DNA from: Siphlonurus alternatus
Taxonomy: Eukaryota; Arthropoda; Insecta; Ephemeroptera; Siphlonuridae
Reading direction: 5' to 3'
DNA length: 64,000 nucleotides
NCBI GenBank assembly: GCA_949825025.1
Contig: OX463786.1
Span: forward strand, 16,873,911 to 16,937,910
Shown: piece after piece, positions 1 through 10,740 of the stretch
Layout of the letters: the number at the start of each line of letters is the position of its first letter
Position numbering within the stretch: position 1 is the first letter of the stretch
Made by a program: the position numbers and the translations under genes
Notes under the pieces: generated by a model
The model's database searches: none
The model's input: only the letters and a program-made list of their open reading frames with translations
What the model was told of the DNA's origin: nothing

Positions 1-1
1 G

Positions 2-373
2 AAATTTAGGAAGAGAGATTCATGTGTATCGCATTTTAAAAGACACAATATGCTAACGTTGCCTTCATTGTATATTTTAAACAGTGCACTATTTAGAAAA
101 CAGCATCCTGAATTATACGATCATAATCAGCATTCATATGAAACAAGAAACAGAACAAAAACTGTAGTAGCTAATCACAAATCAGCTTTATTGGAGAAAA
201 GTCCTTTATATCAGTCAGCTAAAATTTATGACTTTTTACCAGCATGTATTAGAAACATTGATAGTCATAAATTGTTTAAAGCAAAACTGAAATCTATCCT
301 GATAAAACGAGAATTTTATTCAGTGAAAATGTTTTTTGCTAATAAGCTACCTGAAAATTGTCTTGTAGAGTAA
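2..373 (+). mobile_element. C-terminal end of a non-LTR retrotransposon reverse transcriptase ORF, 5' truncated by the window edge
   Basis: The frame is open from position 2 to a TAA at 371-373, so the ORF enters from the left; the first Met is at position 50. The peptide has the pattern seen at the C-terminus of Jockey/CR1-like LINE polymerases after the catalytic domain: SCVSHFK, LTLPSLYIL, a YETRNR block (H..YETRN), KSPLYQSAKIYDFLPACIRN, then FKAKLKSILIKREFYSV. In such elements this region follows the thumb of the reverse transcriptase and has no catalytic residues of its own. No stop or frameshift interrupts the visible 123 codons, so the insertion may be young, but the catalytic part is not in view. 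It lies antisense within an intron of the tinc-like gene, to the left of its last visible exon. The LINE assignment is confident; the clade is not. Confidence 0.8.
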
Positions 374-603
374 ATAATTGTAAACTTGATATTATAATGT
401 TTCAGTATATAGTGACGACATAATATATATGGATATATATTGTAATATATATTATGACTCTTAAAATATTGTAATTTTGTATATAATTTATTTTAAAGAA
501 CTTTGTTTGCATTGCTAATGTTGTATAGTTTTAGGAATGACGTGATATATGTTGTATTGTACAGCCATTAATCAAATAAAGTATTATTATTATTATTATT
601 ATA
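374..603 (+). mobile_element. 3' UTR and (TTA)n tail of the same LINE
   Basis: After the stop codon comes about 200 bases of AT-rich UTR, then AATAAAG followed by a short (ATT)n run at about 584-601. A polyadenylation-like signal joined directly to a simple-repeat tail is the usual 3' end of Jockey/CR1-type elements copied by target-primed reverse transcription. The right boundary is about 600-606. Confidence 0.7.
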
Positions 604-1204
604 ATTATGTATTTGATTATGAACGAAGATAATAATGCTTATTACTTACTAATGTATTTCAGTTTTCGTGTGAATTGAAATATTAGCCTTCTCACTACTC
701 ACATTATTTTTAAATTTCAAACATGAACATTCGTTTTACACTTAAAATCATCGTGCTATTACATAAGCTATTATAGATCAAGCGGCCGTAAATATGATGA
801 AGACAGTAAAGGAACGCATTTATTTTTCAATGCTAATTTTGTATCGCCTTATTATTATTTAAGAGCAACTTTTTTAAATAAAATATATTTTAGTATTTAT
901 ATAAAGTAGATAAAAAGTATATATATAAAAAAATAAAGCAATATTTATCTAATTAATATATTATTTTAATTTCTACGTTTTATTTGTTTTTATTTACTCT
1001 TTACGTTTAAATTAAACTAATAAATAAATATTTGTTGATTATGTTTACAACTTCGTTAATTGGTATTACCTCCCTTAAATATTATGCTGAATCCTGCCTT
1101 CCTCCTCTCAATTGATTTTAATTTATTGTAATAAATCGACAGCAGTATGACGCATAATTCTTACATTGTCTTTTTTTAAATTATAACTAAAAATCGGTAC
1201 TCAC
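604..1204. other. Intron of the tinc-like gene downstream of its third visible exon
   Basis: This AT-rich sequence begins, on the minus strand, at the donor GTGAGT (1204-1199) and continues left past the LINE out of the window. I see no exon in it. The next exon of the gene must be beyond position 1. Confidence 0.6.
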
Positions 1205-1421
1205 TCTTTGGCAGGAAGCCGGTTTCAATAAGCTTAGCCTCGATGATCAGTTTGGGCAGCAGGAGGCAAAAAGCCGCCACCAGGTGAAGAAATGGCGCTG
1301 TAGGTCCTCCGTGTCTCCAGAGATTGGTGCACATTCCACCCCCCGAGAGACCGGACAGACTGAGGGAACTTGAACCTCTCTGGTGTCCGAGTTTGAAACC
1401 GTCGTTCGCCAGGTTACCGAT
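1205..1421 (-). CDS. tinc: Tincar-like multi-pass membrane protein, coding exon 3
   Basis: Minus strand: an acceptor TTGTGTTCAG (CAG at 1424-1422) opens the exon at 1421, and the donor A|GTGAGTAC closes it at 1205. Length 217 = 72 codons plus one base (phase 1 out). It encodes residues 103-174 of the joined protein. It starts IGNLANDGFKLG, continues through a Ser/Gly-rich loop (GSSSLSLSGLSGGG), then LWRHGGPTAPFLHLVAAFC and a strongly hydrophobic segment (about residues 145-163, third membrane span) ending LIETGFLPK. From memory, the GN.ANDG.KLG and HGGPTAPF.H motifs match insect Tincar, a poorly characterised membrane protein first described in Drosophila cardioblasts. The following exons are off the left edge. 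The open frame extends at both ends past the splice sites, but those extensions are intron. Confidence 0.7.
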
Positions 1422-2214
1422 CTGAACACAACACATTGGCACCTTCAGTATACATAACAGTGTAGCATAAAATGGTGTACGGTCTAAAGTATTATACAAC
1501 AAGGGGAAAATATTGGAAGGGGATGTAAGAAGAGGATGGTTAAAGTAAGTGGACTCAATCTCTTGGTTGGGGGAGTGTAAGAGGGAAATGGGGGTTTCTA
1601 GGGGTACACTCTTTTCCGTCTCAAATTGGTCAAAGTGTAATAAAAGTACATGGTCATTAGTGAAGTACATACAGTTTCACCCACTTATTACTTATTGAGG
1701 TACCTCCCCCCCCCTCCTTCCTGCTAATTTTTTTCCTATGCGTTAATATAGCTACAACAGTGTATTCCCCAACCATTTATTATTTTCTACATACTGAAAT
1801 TGAGATCAAATATAATAATGAGGATGTATTTGATACTTTTATCATACCCATAAAAATGTAGTGTGTTCTTTCATAATAAAATCTTTAAACTGAAACAGTG
1901 AGGCCAATTTCAGATTGGATTTAACTTTCACAACCCCATTTGATGTACGTATCATTAGTACTACGCAGTATAAGTAGTATTCTAGTACAATTTGTATAAT
2001 TTTAAAATATCAGTTTTGATTTTAGCATCAATAACATTAATTTTCTTTTAAAGGACTTGTGCGTTGAATACATAAAAACAAAACAGTTAAAACTAATAGA
2101 ACGAACACTGATTGTGAGTATGAAATTTTTCATTTTTAAAATCCAAAATAAGACAAGGGAGAAAATATTTCAATATGGCTAACATAGGATTTAACTTCAT
2201 GTGCGCTCTCTTAC
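1422..2214. other. Intron 2 of the tinc-like gene (793 bp)
   Basis: On the minus strand it runs from donor GTAAGA (2214-2209) to acceptor TTCAG (1426-1422). Both sites fit the consensus and the intron sits between codons (phase 0). The content is AT-rich, with a C-run at 1708-1716. No other element is recognised. Confidence 0.7.
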
Positions 2215-2404
2215 CTTGAAAATTGCAGTCACCAGGAAGAAGGGCAGTACGAGAGTGGCCACGCCCACCAGCCCCAGGTAAGCGTTCAGCTCGAGTTTGG
2301 GCGAGGCGTGCGTGTGTGGCCAGGGAAGGGAAGCGTAGACCGCGAACCGCCGCATGCAGGCCGCGATCAGAATCGCGTGTACCCCCGTCGTACCCACGCC
2401 GTAC
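2215..2404 (-). CDS. tinc: Tincar-like multi-pass membrane protein, coding exon 2
   Basis: Minus strand: acceptor GTTCCTCAG|G opens the exon at 2404, and donor AAG|GTAAGA closes it at 2215. Length 190 = one base completing a Trp codon from exon 1, plus 63 codons (residues 40-102), phase 0 out. It continues the first membrane span (WYGVGTTGVHAILIAAC), then a basic turn MRRFAVYASLPWP and an extracellular or cytoplasmic loop HTHASPKLELN. The second span follows (YLGLVGVATLVLPFFLVTAIF). The codons are GC-rich at third positions, unlike the surrounding DNA, which supports real coding. The plus-strand open frames over the same bases are shadows. Confidence 0.75.
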
Positions 2405-2607
2405 CTGAGGAACATGTAACTACAGTCACAAAGGTGGACCATGTAACTGCAGTCAATGTGTGGCCAGGGAAGGGAGGCGTGGACCGCGAACCTACAATTC
2501 TGAATGTCCCCTTATTTAACTTGGGAGAAAAATGTTGGTAATTTTTGTTATGTTCTCTGTAAATCCCCCGACTATTTTTTTTATATTACATAGATGTTGC
2601 CACTCAC
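2405..2607. other. Intron 1 of the coding part of the tinc-like gene (203 bp)
   Basis: Minus strand donor G|GTGAGT at 2607 and acceptor CCTCAG at 2405. It splits a TGG codon (TG|G), so exons 1 and 2 fit only in the frame used here. It contains a partial direct repeat of exon 2: GTGTGGCCAGGGAAGGGA with flanking bases occurs in the exon (from about 2313) and again in the intron (from about 2458). Confidence 0.7.
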
Positions 2608-2723
2608 CATATTGCCCAGAGACTGTTACAGCGAGGCTTCATCTTGCGAGTCTGCCCATCTCTCTGAGGGGGCGTCACCTGAGGCAGAGGACCGGAAGTG
2701 ACCTCGGGCACCAGTGACGTCAT
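2608..2723 (-). CDS. tinc: Tincar-like multi-pass membrane protein, coding exon 1 with the likely start codon
   Basis: Minus strand: the exon itself starts at 2725, right after acceptor CTGTGTTGCAG, and the first ATG is at 2723-2721. The exon ends at 2608 (ATATG|GTGAGT), 38 codons plus two bases. The peptide is a polar N-terminus (MTSLVPEVTSGPLPQVTPPQ, then a basic RKMKPR stretch) running into CNSLWAIWYG at the start of membrane span 1. The other two frames close early, and only this one joins exon 2. The ATG two bases after an acceptor is favoured as start because a noncoding first exon would then supply the 5' UTR. An upstream coding exon cannot be excluded, because the two bases before the ATG (CG) could complete a codon. 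A TGACGTCA palindrome overlaps the start codon. The Tincar identity rests on remembered motifs, without a search. Confidence 0.65.
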
Positions 2724-2725
2724 CG

Positions 2726-3640
2726 CTGCAACACAGATAGAGGATAATGTTAAATAATGTTAACACATGTTGTACTTTGTCGTAACTGCATATAATTATG
2801 AGAACTATGTTTATTACGAAATTGTATTGTATAAAACAAAAAAACAACTGTTTATTGGTGAGAATAAATAAAGTTATTTAGTTGTTATTATTTTTATTTA
2901 ATAATATATTACATTTAAAGATTATTAAAAAAAATATATTTTTTTCACAATTTAAAATAAATTAATAAATTGCTAAATTATAAGTTTTTTAATTTATATT
3001 TACAGTAATATTTATTTATATTTACTATATACAATGACAAGAAAATATTTAAATATAATTAATAAAATTTATAAATTAAGGACAAGGAATTAATATGAGC
3101 TGGGGGCCCATTGAAAAGTCGTGCTGATGAATATGCGGTGGTTTCATATGTTGAGGCTTTTGATAACTATTTTATTGATGATTTATATATCTACTTAATC
3201 TAATTATCTATTATTTACGTATAAAAATCAACTATTGGCTGTGTGTCATGAGGCCTTCGATTTTATTTTTCTTTTTCACTCTTTTATTGAGCTATTATTT
3301 AATTTTTAACTTCTAGCAATATGAGGCATTTAATTTGATATATGCTGAACAATAAATAATGTATTTTGTGAAATAATGATATTAATAAAAAAAGAAGAAA
3401 TCAATTCATGTGTGACAAATATAATAATGTCAATCATATTGCTATATTCTATTAACAGACTTAAGAAAACATATACATGCAGTCATCAAAAGTAAAATAT
3501 AAAAGCAGTAATAATTGCCATATTCACACATATAGTAGAATAAATTTTCTAAACGAAAAACTATATACAATACAAAGTAGCCAAATGTGTAGCAGCATTT
3601 TCTAGATGGTATAGCAAATGTGAAGTCACCCCTCTGCTAT
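2726..3640. other. AT-rich intron upstream of coding exon 1
   Basis: Apart from the acceptor at 2726-2736 (minus strand), this stretch holds only A/T-rich low-complexity DNA. No repeat or gene is recognised. Confidence 0.5.
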
Positions 3641-3657
3641 AAAGGTGTCGTAATTTG

Positions 3658-3671
3658 GTTGTCATGGAAAC
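3658..3671 (+). promoter_or_regulatory. Canonical X-box (RFX-type) motif
   Basis: GTTGTCATGGAAAC fits RYYNYY-N2-RRNRAC exactly, the binding consensus of RFX factors that drive ciliary genes in animals. It sits in a locally GC-rich patch (3640-3770), about 930 bases upstream of coding exon 1 of the minus-strand gene, with a minus-strand TATATAAC at about 3706-3699. A plus-strand donor-like TTAG|GTAATG follows at about 3802. No function is shown. Confidence 0.35.
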
Positions 3672-3793
3672 GGTTCTGAGGGCGAGGGAGCGATAGAATC
3701 ATTGTTATATACCACCGCGTGGAAACTCTACTTGACTCGGACCTAATGTCCTCTACTGCTGGAGTTCTTGTGAGAATTAATACAAGAAACAAA

Positions 3794-3801
3794 GGGAGTT
3801 A
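3794..3801 (+). repeat. One of 17 copies of the word AGGGAGTT/AACTCCCT
   Basis: This is a representative of a dispersed 8-mer discussed in the findings; the other copies are listed there. The flanks are not conserved. Confidence 0.4.
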
Positions 3802-4174
3802 GGTAATGTTGGGTAGCTCAAGTGTCTTTTTTTTAATGTGAAATTGTTATAGTAAAAGACATTAAGAGTATAAAGAATGTGTAACTTGAGTTTCATAATG
3901 TCTTTAGCGAATGTTGGCTTGGTGCAATGCACGATTTAGTAAAAGTAATGTACTTTTATTTCAGATTAAATTTTATTTTTTTTTAATTTAAAACAAAAAT
4001 TATTTAATTTATTAAAAATAGTTAGTAATATATTAGAAAAAGTTGCACATCAGTATTTTATTAAATACATTAATTCCAATAAATTTGTCAAGTATTCCAT
4101 AAATTTTGATTAATAATAATGCATTGAAACATGTATTTTGTTTATAAAAATAATTTTGTTCACGATGCACGAAA

Positions 4175-4518
4175 ATTGCAGAGCTGTTGCTGTTAGTAAT
4201 CCTCCGAAAATAAGACATTGAATTGCCGAGATCTATTTTAGGTGTTCCATTGAAATTTTATACAATATTTAGTATTACGTATTGAAAATTTTTGTTAATA
4301 CTTGAAATGTTAAAGGTAAAAGTAAATGAATATAATGCATATTGATAAATATAATGATTCATTACATTAACATGTATTATTTTAATTCCTTTGCATCTTT
4401 AACATTACAAGAATAGTTAAAAATTGTGTATATATAGTATAAAATTTCAATTAGACATCAGATCCCACATCTCAACGTCTTTAATATCGGAGGATTACTA
4501 ACGGCAGCAGCTCTGCAA
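4175..4518. repeat. Inverted repeat with arms of about 30 bases, spacer about 280
   Basis: The left arm (4175-4211, TTGCAGAGCTGTTGCTG onward) is complementary to the right arm (4493-4518, ending CAGCAGCTCTGCAA), with about three mismatches. The interior is AT-rich. The arrangement is that of a small non-autonomous DNA transposon (MITE), but I cannot define a target duplication. Confidence 0.5.
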
Positions 4519-4669
4519 TGATGCTAACTCCACTGAAGCAGCAAAGAAAGCGTCATCCCCAGCTGGCATCTTCACATCTCCACAGAGAAAAGATCGATCC
4601 CACATCCCACTAGTAAAGAAAATTCTCAAGACTGAGGAAGATCTAATGCAAAAACGTGTGCAGTTCTAA
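4502..4669 (+). other. Orphan coding-like segment ending in KILK...RVQF and a stop
   Basis: One plus-strand frame reads 55 codons to TAA at 4667-4669. The composition is unlike AT-rich noise: STEAAKKASSPAGIFTSPQ, then RKDRSHIPLVKKILKTEEDL, ending MQKRVQF. The frame is closed upstream by a TAA in TTACTAACGGCAG, which also looks like a branch point plus acceptor, so a terminal exon is conceivable. The last residues contain a KILK and an RVQF, reminiscent of the SILK and RVxF docking motifs for protein phosphatase 1. Its first part (to about 4518) belongs to the inverted repeat above. It could be a terminal exon, a processed gene fragment or a transposon ORF remnant. I do not recognise the protein. 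Confidence 0.3.
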
Positions 4670-4707
4670 CAGAGAATGTTAATACTATAGTACACCACAT
4701 TCAAATG

Positions 4708-4759
4708 AAAATGTCCAATCCGGTCAAGTTAAGATTATATCGCCGGTTCGGACATTTTT
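4708..4759. repeat. Short palindromic element with AAAATGTCC ends
   Basis: AAAATGTCCAATCCGG at 4708 is complementary, with few mismatches, to CCGGTTCGGACATTTTT ending at 4759, around a 19-base loop. A related arrangement is at 10462-10545. Confidence 0.5.
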
Positions 4760-5162
4760 AATGGAATGCTGTGTACCAAAATGTTATAATTCTCTGGTTC
4801 TACTTTAGAGCCTTTCAATAATAGATCCTTTAGAACAAAACAACATAAGTTGAAATTATCTATATATGAAATTTATAATGAAAACAAGATAAAAAAAATT
4901 GACTTTTATTGAGAAATAACTGGGAGTTCTTATGGCTGCTTATAGTTTGGGGTGATCCTTTCTTTATTATATGTTTTAACCATATGTTTTAACTATCACG
5001 CCATTAAACCACCCCTAAATTTCTGACTTTGATAGTATTATGGTATCAAATTTCTTGTATTCATAATGAGCTCTCTTATAGTAGCTTGAAAATTATAATT
5101 ACTCTACTTGAAATATTGATTTTGTATTTATTTTTTATAAAATTCAAATTGAATATATCCCT
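4760..5162. other. AT-rich stretch with no recognised element
   Basis: Low-complexity DNA. The short open frame starting at 5029 is AT-driven and overlaps the foldback that follows. Confidence 0.4.
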
Positions 5163-5342
5163 AATCCGGAATAATGAGCTATCTACTTACCACGATTTCA
5201 TTGCAATAATGAGCTATCTGCTAAATCAGGTGAGCGCAATTCTGAATTTTAAATTGGTATATAATAAAACTCATAATTGAGCTCACTTGAAATAGAAGAT
5301 AGCTCATTATTGAAATGAGATCGTGGTAAGAAGATAGCTCAT
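5163..5342. repeat. Foldback element with repeated AATAATGAGCTATCT units
   Basis: The left half CCGGAATAATGAGCTATCT...ACCACGATTTCATT...AATAATGAGCTATCT...GTGAGC is mirrored on the right as GAGCTCAC...AGATAGCTCATTATT...GATCGTGGT...AGATAGCTCATTATTCCGCG. Each arm (about 75 bases) carries two copies of the unit, so the whole is a palindrome of about 180 bases with a short loop. Confidence 0.65.
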
Positions 5343-5420
5343 TATTCCGCGAGAACAATACGTATATATCTCTATTGAAGTTATACTCATCACATGCAGG
5401 TTTTTACCACAGTTAAGTTC

Positions 5421-5423
<3 letters not shown>

Positions 5424-5456
<33 letters not shown>

Positions 5457-5469
5457 TCCTCTCTCTTTC
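5424..5469. repeat. (CT)n microsatellite, interrupted
   Basis: CT dinucleotides run with a few CC and TT breaks near the right end. It is the shortest of the six CT/GA tracts in the window. Confidence 0.9.
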
Positions 5470-8100
5470 TCACTCCAGCAATTAAAACTCCATTACATGC
5501 AGCTGTCAATTGCAGTTACGTCACTTGAAAACTCACAACAATGCACGAATGCATGCACGATTACCATCATGCAGTGCATTAGAAATTACAATGAAGTTCA
5601 ATATAATAAAATTGAATGTGCATGTCAAATGCAAATATTCTATTATGATTCAATATGATGAAGTTGTTCAGAGATTTTAAATTTATGTAGAAATTTCATA
5701 CTACAGTATAATTTTTTTTATCAATATTGTGGAATTAATGACTTTCGCAATGTAGAAAAAATAAAAATATGAACGAAGTGTAAAAATTTTATATAGAATT
5801 GTAATTCAATATTTGTAATGAAAACTTTGAAACAGCTATAATTTTAACTATTAAATTAATAATTGGCTTTACGTAAGCAAATTTATTTAAAAAATTATAC
5901 CTCATCAAAGTTCATTGCTCTATTAGAACATTGCGTAAAATATATCATAATATGTTAAAACTCAGATTATAAATTATATACGTTATAAAAAAAAATAACA
6001 ACGTACGAGTATTTTATCACTTTTTATCATAAGCTAATGTAAACATAATTTCATGTTTTTGCATATGAGGCATTAATTTTTGCTTAAATAAAGTTTTAAA
6101 ACGTGCTGTAATAATCATCAATTACGTTATACAAACATACGCTAAAAAAGAATTAAACAAATCTCTTCGTTAGACATATTCATTTCCACCCTAACAAATA
6201 TATTTTCCCTATGTCAACTCAATAACTCGATTAAAATGATTTAATTTGATACAATCTCTTTTTAAGCCTTTTTTGTTACCATGTTTTAAAGCACGATTGT
6301 AACAAAACAAATATGAGGGTAAAAAGATGTTTGCAAAAGGTTTTAGAGCAAAAAGGGTGTAGTAAAAGAGCAATTTTAAACAAAAATGACACCTTTTTGT
6401 AATCAAAATTCTCATTTTATTTTAAATTAAGTTTTAAATTAAATTTTATACTAAAAGTATGAAAATTTTGATACTATAGCAAAATGTTATTAGAAATTTG
6501 CATATTATACTGTCGTAGTCTTATAACGTAGTTTTGTTTTGATATTGATATAATTCGAGAGACTTATGATACTGTTATTTAGTCTAAAGCCTTATTTCAA
6601 GCAATGGATTTTTTGTTCAAAGCCTTAATAATATCAATTATATTTTAACATTAGGACTTTTTATTGTGGATCATTCAACATGTCTATACTATATATTTGT
6701 TACCAAAACCATTAAGTGAAAATATCATTGTAATAATTAATGATTATGCACCTTGTTAGGGTCATATAATAGACATAGAGATGATTAATGAGTCTATACA
6801 GAGGATACAGTATAACAAAAATAAATTTTCTTGTGAAGAATAATTGATTTATTAATATTTGAAGTTAAAAAATTTGCAAAAATATAACAAACTATAACTT
6901 AATTTTTTATTATGCATAAAACTAAAACTCTAAAAAGAACCTTAACCATTACGATCACTTCCAAAAGCATTTTTATATTGTTCATACTGTAGTCATAGTT
7001 TTTATTTGCTCTGTTAAAATGTTTGGTGACTAATGGATTTCAGACGATGATAAATGAGATTGTCACATGTTGCAACTTGTCAAAGGGTGGCAATAAACGA
7101 GTTGCAATCTGACGATTTGAGTAATAAATGCCACGTGTACACAGTATTTCATAATTTTTGAATCTTCCTCTCAATTTTTTCAATCTACGGAGACAATGTG
7201 CATTGCAATAAATTTCGGTTTTTACTTTTTATTTCTTCCGTATCCTGCAATATGCATAATATATCTTAATAATGACATGCCAAAGATTTCGTAAATACAT
7301 TAATTTGTGCAATGCATTAATTGCTATGGAAATATTTTGTAAGGATCAGGCGTTAAAAATTAAACTTATAATTTATTTATACTTTAATTAACCTTTACTG
7401 AAAATTTGTGTTATTTTAGCTTTATAGCAGAATTCATAACATTTTAAATGTCAAGTGTGCACTAAAATGTATTATATATGATACTATAATATAGGTAGCA
7501 CTGTAAAGGTTATTCTTATAAACGTAATAATATTATGAACTTCCATCTTATTCGAAAAAAATGTCAAATTATATTTTTTAACATTTTTATTTTTTTAAAT
7601 GTCAAAGAGAATTATAACTTCTTTTGTAAGTATTTCTTTTATTTAAATGATTTATTATAATATATAATTAAAATCTAAAACGTAAAATTATATCATTTAT
7701 TTAGCTCACCATCAGTATTATTTGATGAAAATAAATTTCAATTTGCATTAACAATGAATGCAGTGTGTGAACATTAAAATACCTAAAAATAAGTGTCATC
7801 GCTATATATTATAATATATATTAATATTAACTCTACTTAGGGCAAATTAGAAATTTGTATTATTGCAGCAAAAAATAAAATTATATAAAATATTTAAGAA
7901 CCATGATCATGGTAATTTACAATATTAATTATTATTCTTTACTTTTCATCATTCCTTATCAAACTTTGTCTCAATTGCTAAAAATACATTTTGATAAAGA
8001 ACTATTATCTTACTTTCCCATGAGTAATCCTCCATAACTTTCTATACACATTTATTTTTTACGATTGAGATAGTAGTTTTTTTAGGGGAGAAAAAGCTCA
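5470..8100. other. AT-rich intronic or intergenic DNA
   Basis: No exon, RNA gene or mobile element is recognised here. Short open frames (for example 6209-6415 minus) are rich in Phe, Leu, Lys and Asn, as expected by chance in AT-rich DNA. Confidence 0.5.
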
Positions 8101-8104
8101 GATC

Positions 8105-8435
8105 TTACATCACAAATTTGACGTGGATTATCGCTCTGAAGGGGATTTTCCGACGTTATTTCTTGTTTTGCCACTTTCTGTTTTATCCCAGACATTTGGA
8201 GCAAGTCCAAGGCGACTTGGAGTCTACCACAGAAAACTCCCACTCATGGAACAGGCTTGCCAACTTTGATATATTACTTTTCTAACTTTCAATGAAAAAA
8301 TAAAAGTTTGTAACTTTTTACCGCAAATAAATTGAATTTGTTTTGTTAAATTTGTGAACAGAATACACGGACGTAAAAACTTTACTCCTGCCTCACTTGC
8401 TAGAGCTGCAGCTCCAATAGACAGAAAGATGCAGA
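8105..8435 (-). repeat. Dispersed repeat, compact copy, related to 49042-49660 and to the ends of the giant palindrome
   Basis: In the minus orientation it reads CTGTCTATTGGAGCTGCAGC (about 8426-8405), then AAGTTGGC (about 8260), then GGTAGACTCCAAGTCGCCTTGG (about 8227-8206), then AACAAGAAA. The same blocks in the same order and orientation occur at 49042-49660 on the plus strand, where about 350 extra bases separate the first two. The open frames here on both strands are therefore repeat sequence and not a host gene. No transposase is visible. Confidence 0.6.
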
Positions 8436-10455
8436 TTTTTAATTTTGGGCGAGGTAAGAAGAACACCCATCAATATCAAAGGAGTTCACCATTCCTTCAT
8501 TTGATACGTGGTAACGTCTACAAACGAAGCAAGACTAAATTGTGAGGTGCCCAGAAGTGTATAGAAGTTAGAAGTACATATTAAATGATAATCGTTGAAT
8601 GACTGCCTGTTAAAAATTGAAACTAATTTCTTTAAGTTGAAGAAATTATGTGTCTGAAGTGGTGTGGCAAGAGCTATAGAGAAAATGATAATGGTAGTGT
8701 TTTTAATATTACATTATGCACTGATTTAAGTGCACCAGCTCGTTAAAAAAAAAATGATTTGAAAAATTGGTTAAAAGTTTATGACAAATCTCTTGTCAAA
8801 TATCAATATTTTTAGCATTGTTCACATTTAGTATTATTTTGTATAGAAATATTTAAATTATACCATACTTGACAATTATATTGTAAAATGATATTGAATT
8901 ATCGCCCAACTATGCTGCACTATACTATTACTTTTACAAGCACCATATTGCCAATTACATGATGCGTTATTTGTAAATAATAAATGTAAAAAAATTATAT
9001 TTTATTTTATAGTCATTAAAACTACAAAGTATTTTATTGCATTGTATTTCACTACAGATCTTCAATAAACCAATTTAATTATTATATTTATATATTATAT
9101 TTTTTAATTAATATAAAAAAATTTAAATTAAATAACTATTTTAAATTAAAAAAATTAAACAATAATATTTTTACCTATTTTGTGGTAAATTTATTTTATC
9201 ATACTATACTATGGATACATGACGTTTTAACAGCTGTAACTTCACTTAAGCTGTAATCATTTTATGTCATTACATTCTACACATGATTAAATTTCTATAA
9301 TAAACGAGATAAGTTGCTCCCCTGCAGCGCCACTTACGTTGGTTATTGTTGGAGGCAATTTTGACTGCGGATGTAATTGGAACTAACGTACATAATTGGC
9401 GTCTTTCTTGGAGCTCAACAAACCGTGAGAGGATCATAAGCGTCTGTGTTAAATTATCAATTACAATGTTCACTTTCAATATTATTCAAAATGGATTATT
9501 TTGTAATCTTATAATATTGTACTTCAACAATCGTTATATTTTCAGTCAATTTCCCAAAACCCTCACATTGTAACATAATGTTCTGTTGTTATCAAACCTA
9601 TTAATTTGATTGGTGACAAATGTGACAATGCCAATCAAAACAGCAATTGAAAATGTTTATAGTGTTAAATATGTAACATCTGATATTATATAATGATATT
9701 TCTATTTAAGTAATTTTAGTTTGTATTATACCTGTGTTGTTTCGTTATATCAGTAATAATATACACGTACATACATAACTATAACAATGCAAGTGTTTGT
9801 AATATAATATTCTAATATTTTGATAATTCATTATCCATTCATTCTATATAAGTTGATATAACAACTTATTACTGATGGTTGAACAGAGATAATAATTTGC
9901 ATTTAATTGATTAAATATTTATATATTTATAATGTTAAACAACTAAGCAATTTCATGAACCAGAGGAAATCTTCAAAATGAATTTTCATGTCGAAAGTAA
10001 TTCCACACAATTGATGAAAATATTTACAAAGTCCTGATACGAGTCAAGACTAAAGGATTTTCATGTTGAAATTTAAGTAATTCTGTAAAATTGTTGAAAA
10101 TATTTATAAAAAGAAATCTTTGTTATAGTTTTTAATTTTTTCTTAATTCAAGCAAAACAAAAATATACCAATGTTCAATTTACTATTTTCTGAAAGGTAC
10201 TTTATTATTACATGAACTTAAAACAAAATTTAGTTAATTTACAAATCATATAATAAAAAGTTCACAATATAAATTCAAGGACCATGGAAATAGTAAAATA
10301 AAATGTATTCAAGAGCCCGCAGATATAAAACGATCATAATCAGTGAAATGAAAGAAGAAATCAACCATTAACTGCAATGGTAATGGTCTTTAATCCCGTT
10401 TGATCCGCGGGACAAATATATAAAAGAGAAATACGATTAAGGCGTAATCGATATT
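8436..10455. other. AT-rich DNA with no recognised element
   Basis: I see no exon, repeat arm or RNA gene. The slightly GC-richer patch at 9320-9430 gives short open frames on both strands, neither recognisable. Confidence 0.45.
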
Positions 10456-10461
10456 ATAATT

Positions 10462-10545
10462 AAAATGTCCTATGTCCAATATAGTGTTCAGTGTACAAAT
10501 AAAAGTGTCTTATCCAGAAATGGTATGGTCGGATCGGACATTTTA
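10462..10545. repeat. Degenerate palindrome related to 4708-4759
   Basis: It opens with AAAATGTCC and closes with GGTCGGATCGGACATTTTA, the same terminal word as the 4.7-kb palindrome, with a longer and less symmetric middle. Confidence 0.4.
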
Positions 10546-10599
10546 ATTTGAAAGAAGTGCACAAACTGCAGTTTGTTGTATCTTTAGAAACTGCAACGT

Positions 10600-10740
10600 C
10601 TTACATGTTGTACGGGGAAAGACTCGGGTAAGCACCCTCATTGCGCACTTGAAACTCCGGCAGATCGATACACGTAAACGTTCTCATAGCCAGACGCTCA
10701 GTACTGTCACGTGATCATTTCGCTGACGTCACGTCGCAAG
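10600..10740. promoter_or_regulatory. GC-richer patch with a CRE palindrome (TGACGTCA at 10724)
   Basis: A moderately GC-rich block contains TCACGTGATC and TGACGTCACGTC, sites of the kinds bound by bHLH and CREB/ATF factors. A plus-strand donor-like CGG|GTAAGC lies at about 10628. Enhancer or fortuitous; there is no gene next to it. Confidence 0.25.

Noticed and set aside
1247..1429. 60-codon minus-strand frame over coding exon 3
   Set aside because: It is the wrong frame; the exon reads in the frame that joins exon 2 with matching phase.
2223..2541. Plus-strand open frames rich in Arg and Pro
   Set aside because: They are antisense to coding exon 2 and reflect its GC-rich codons.
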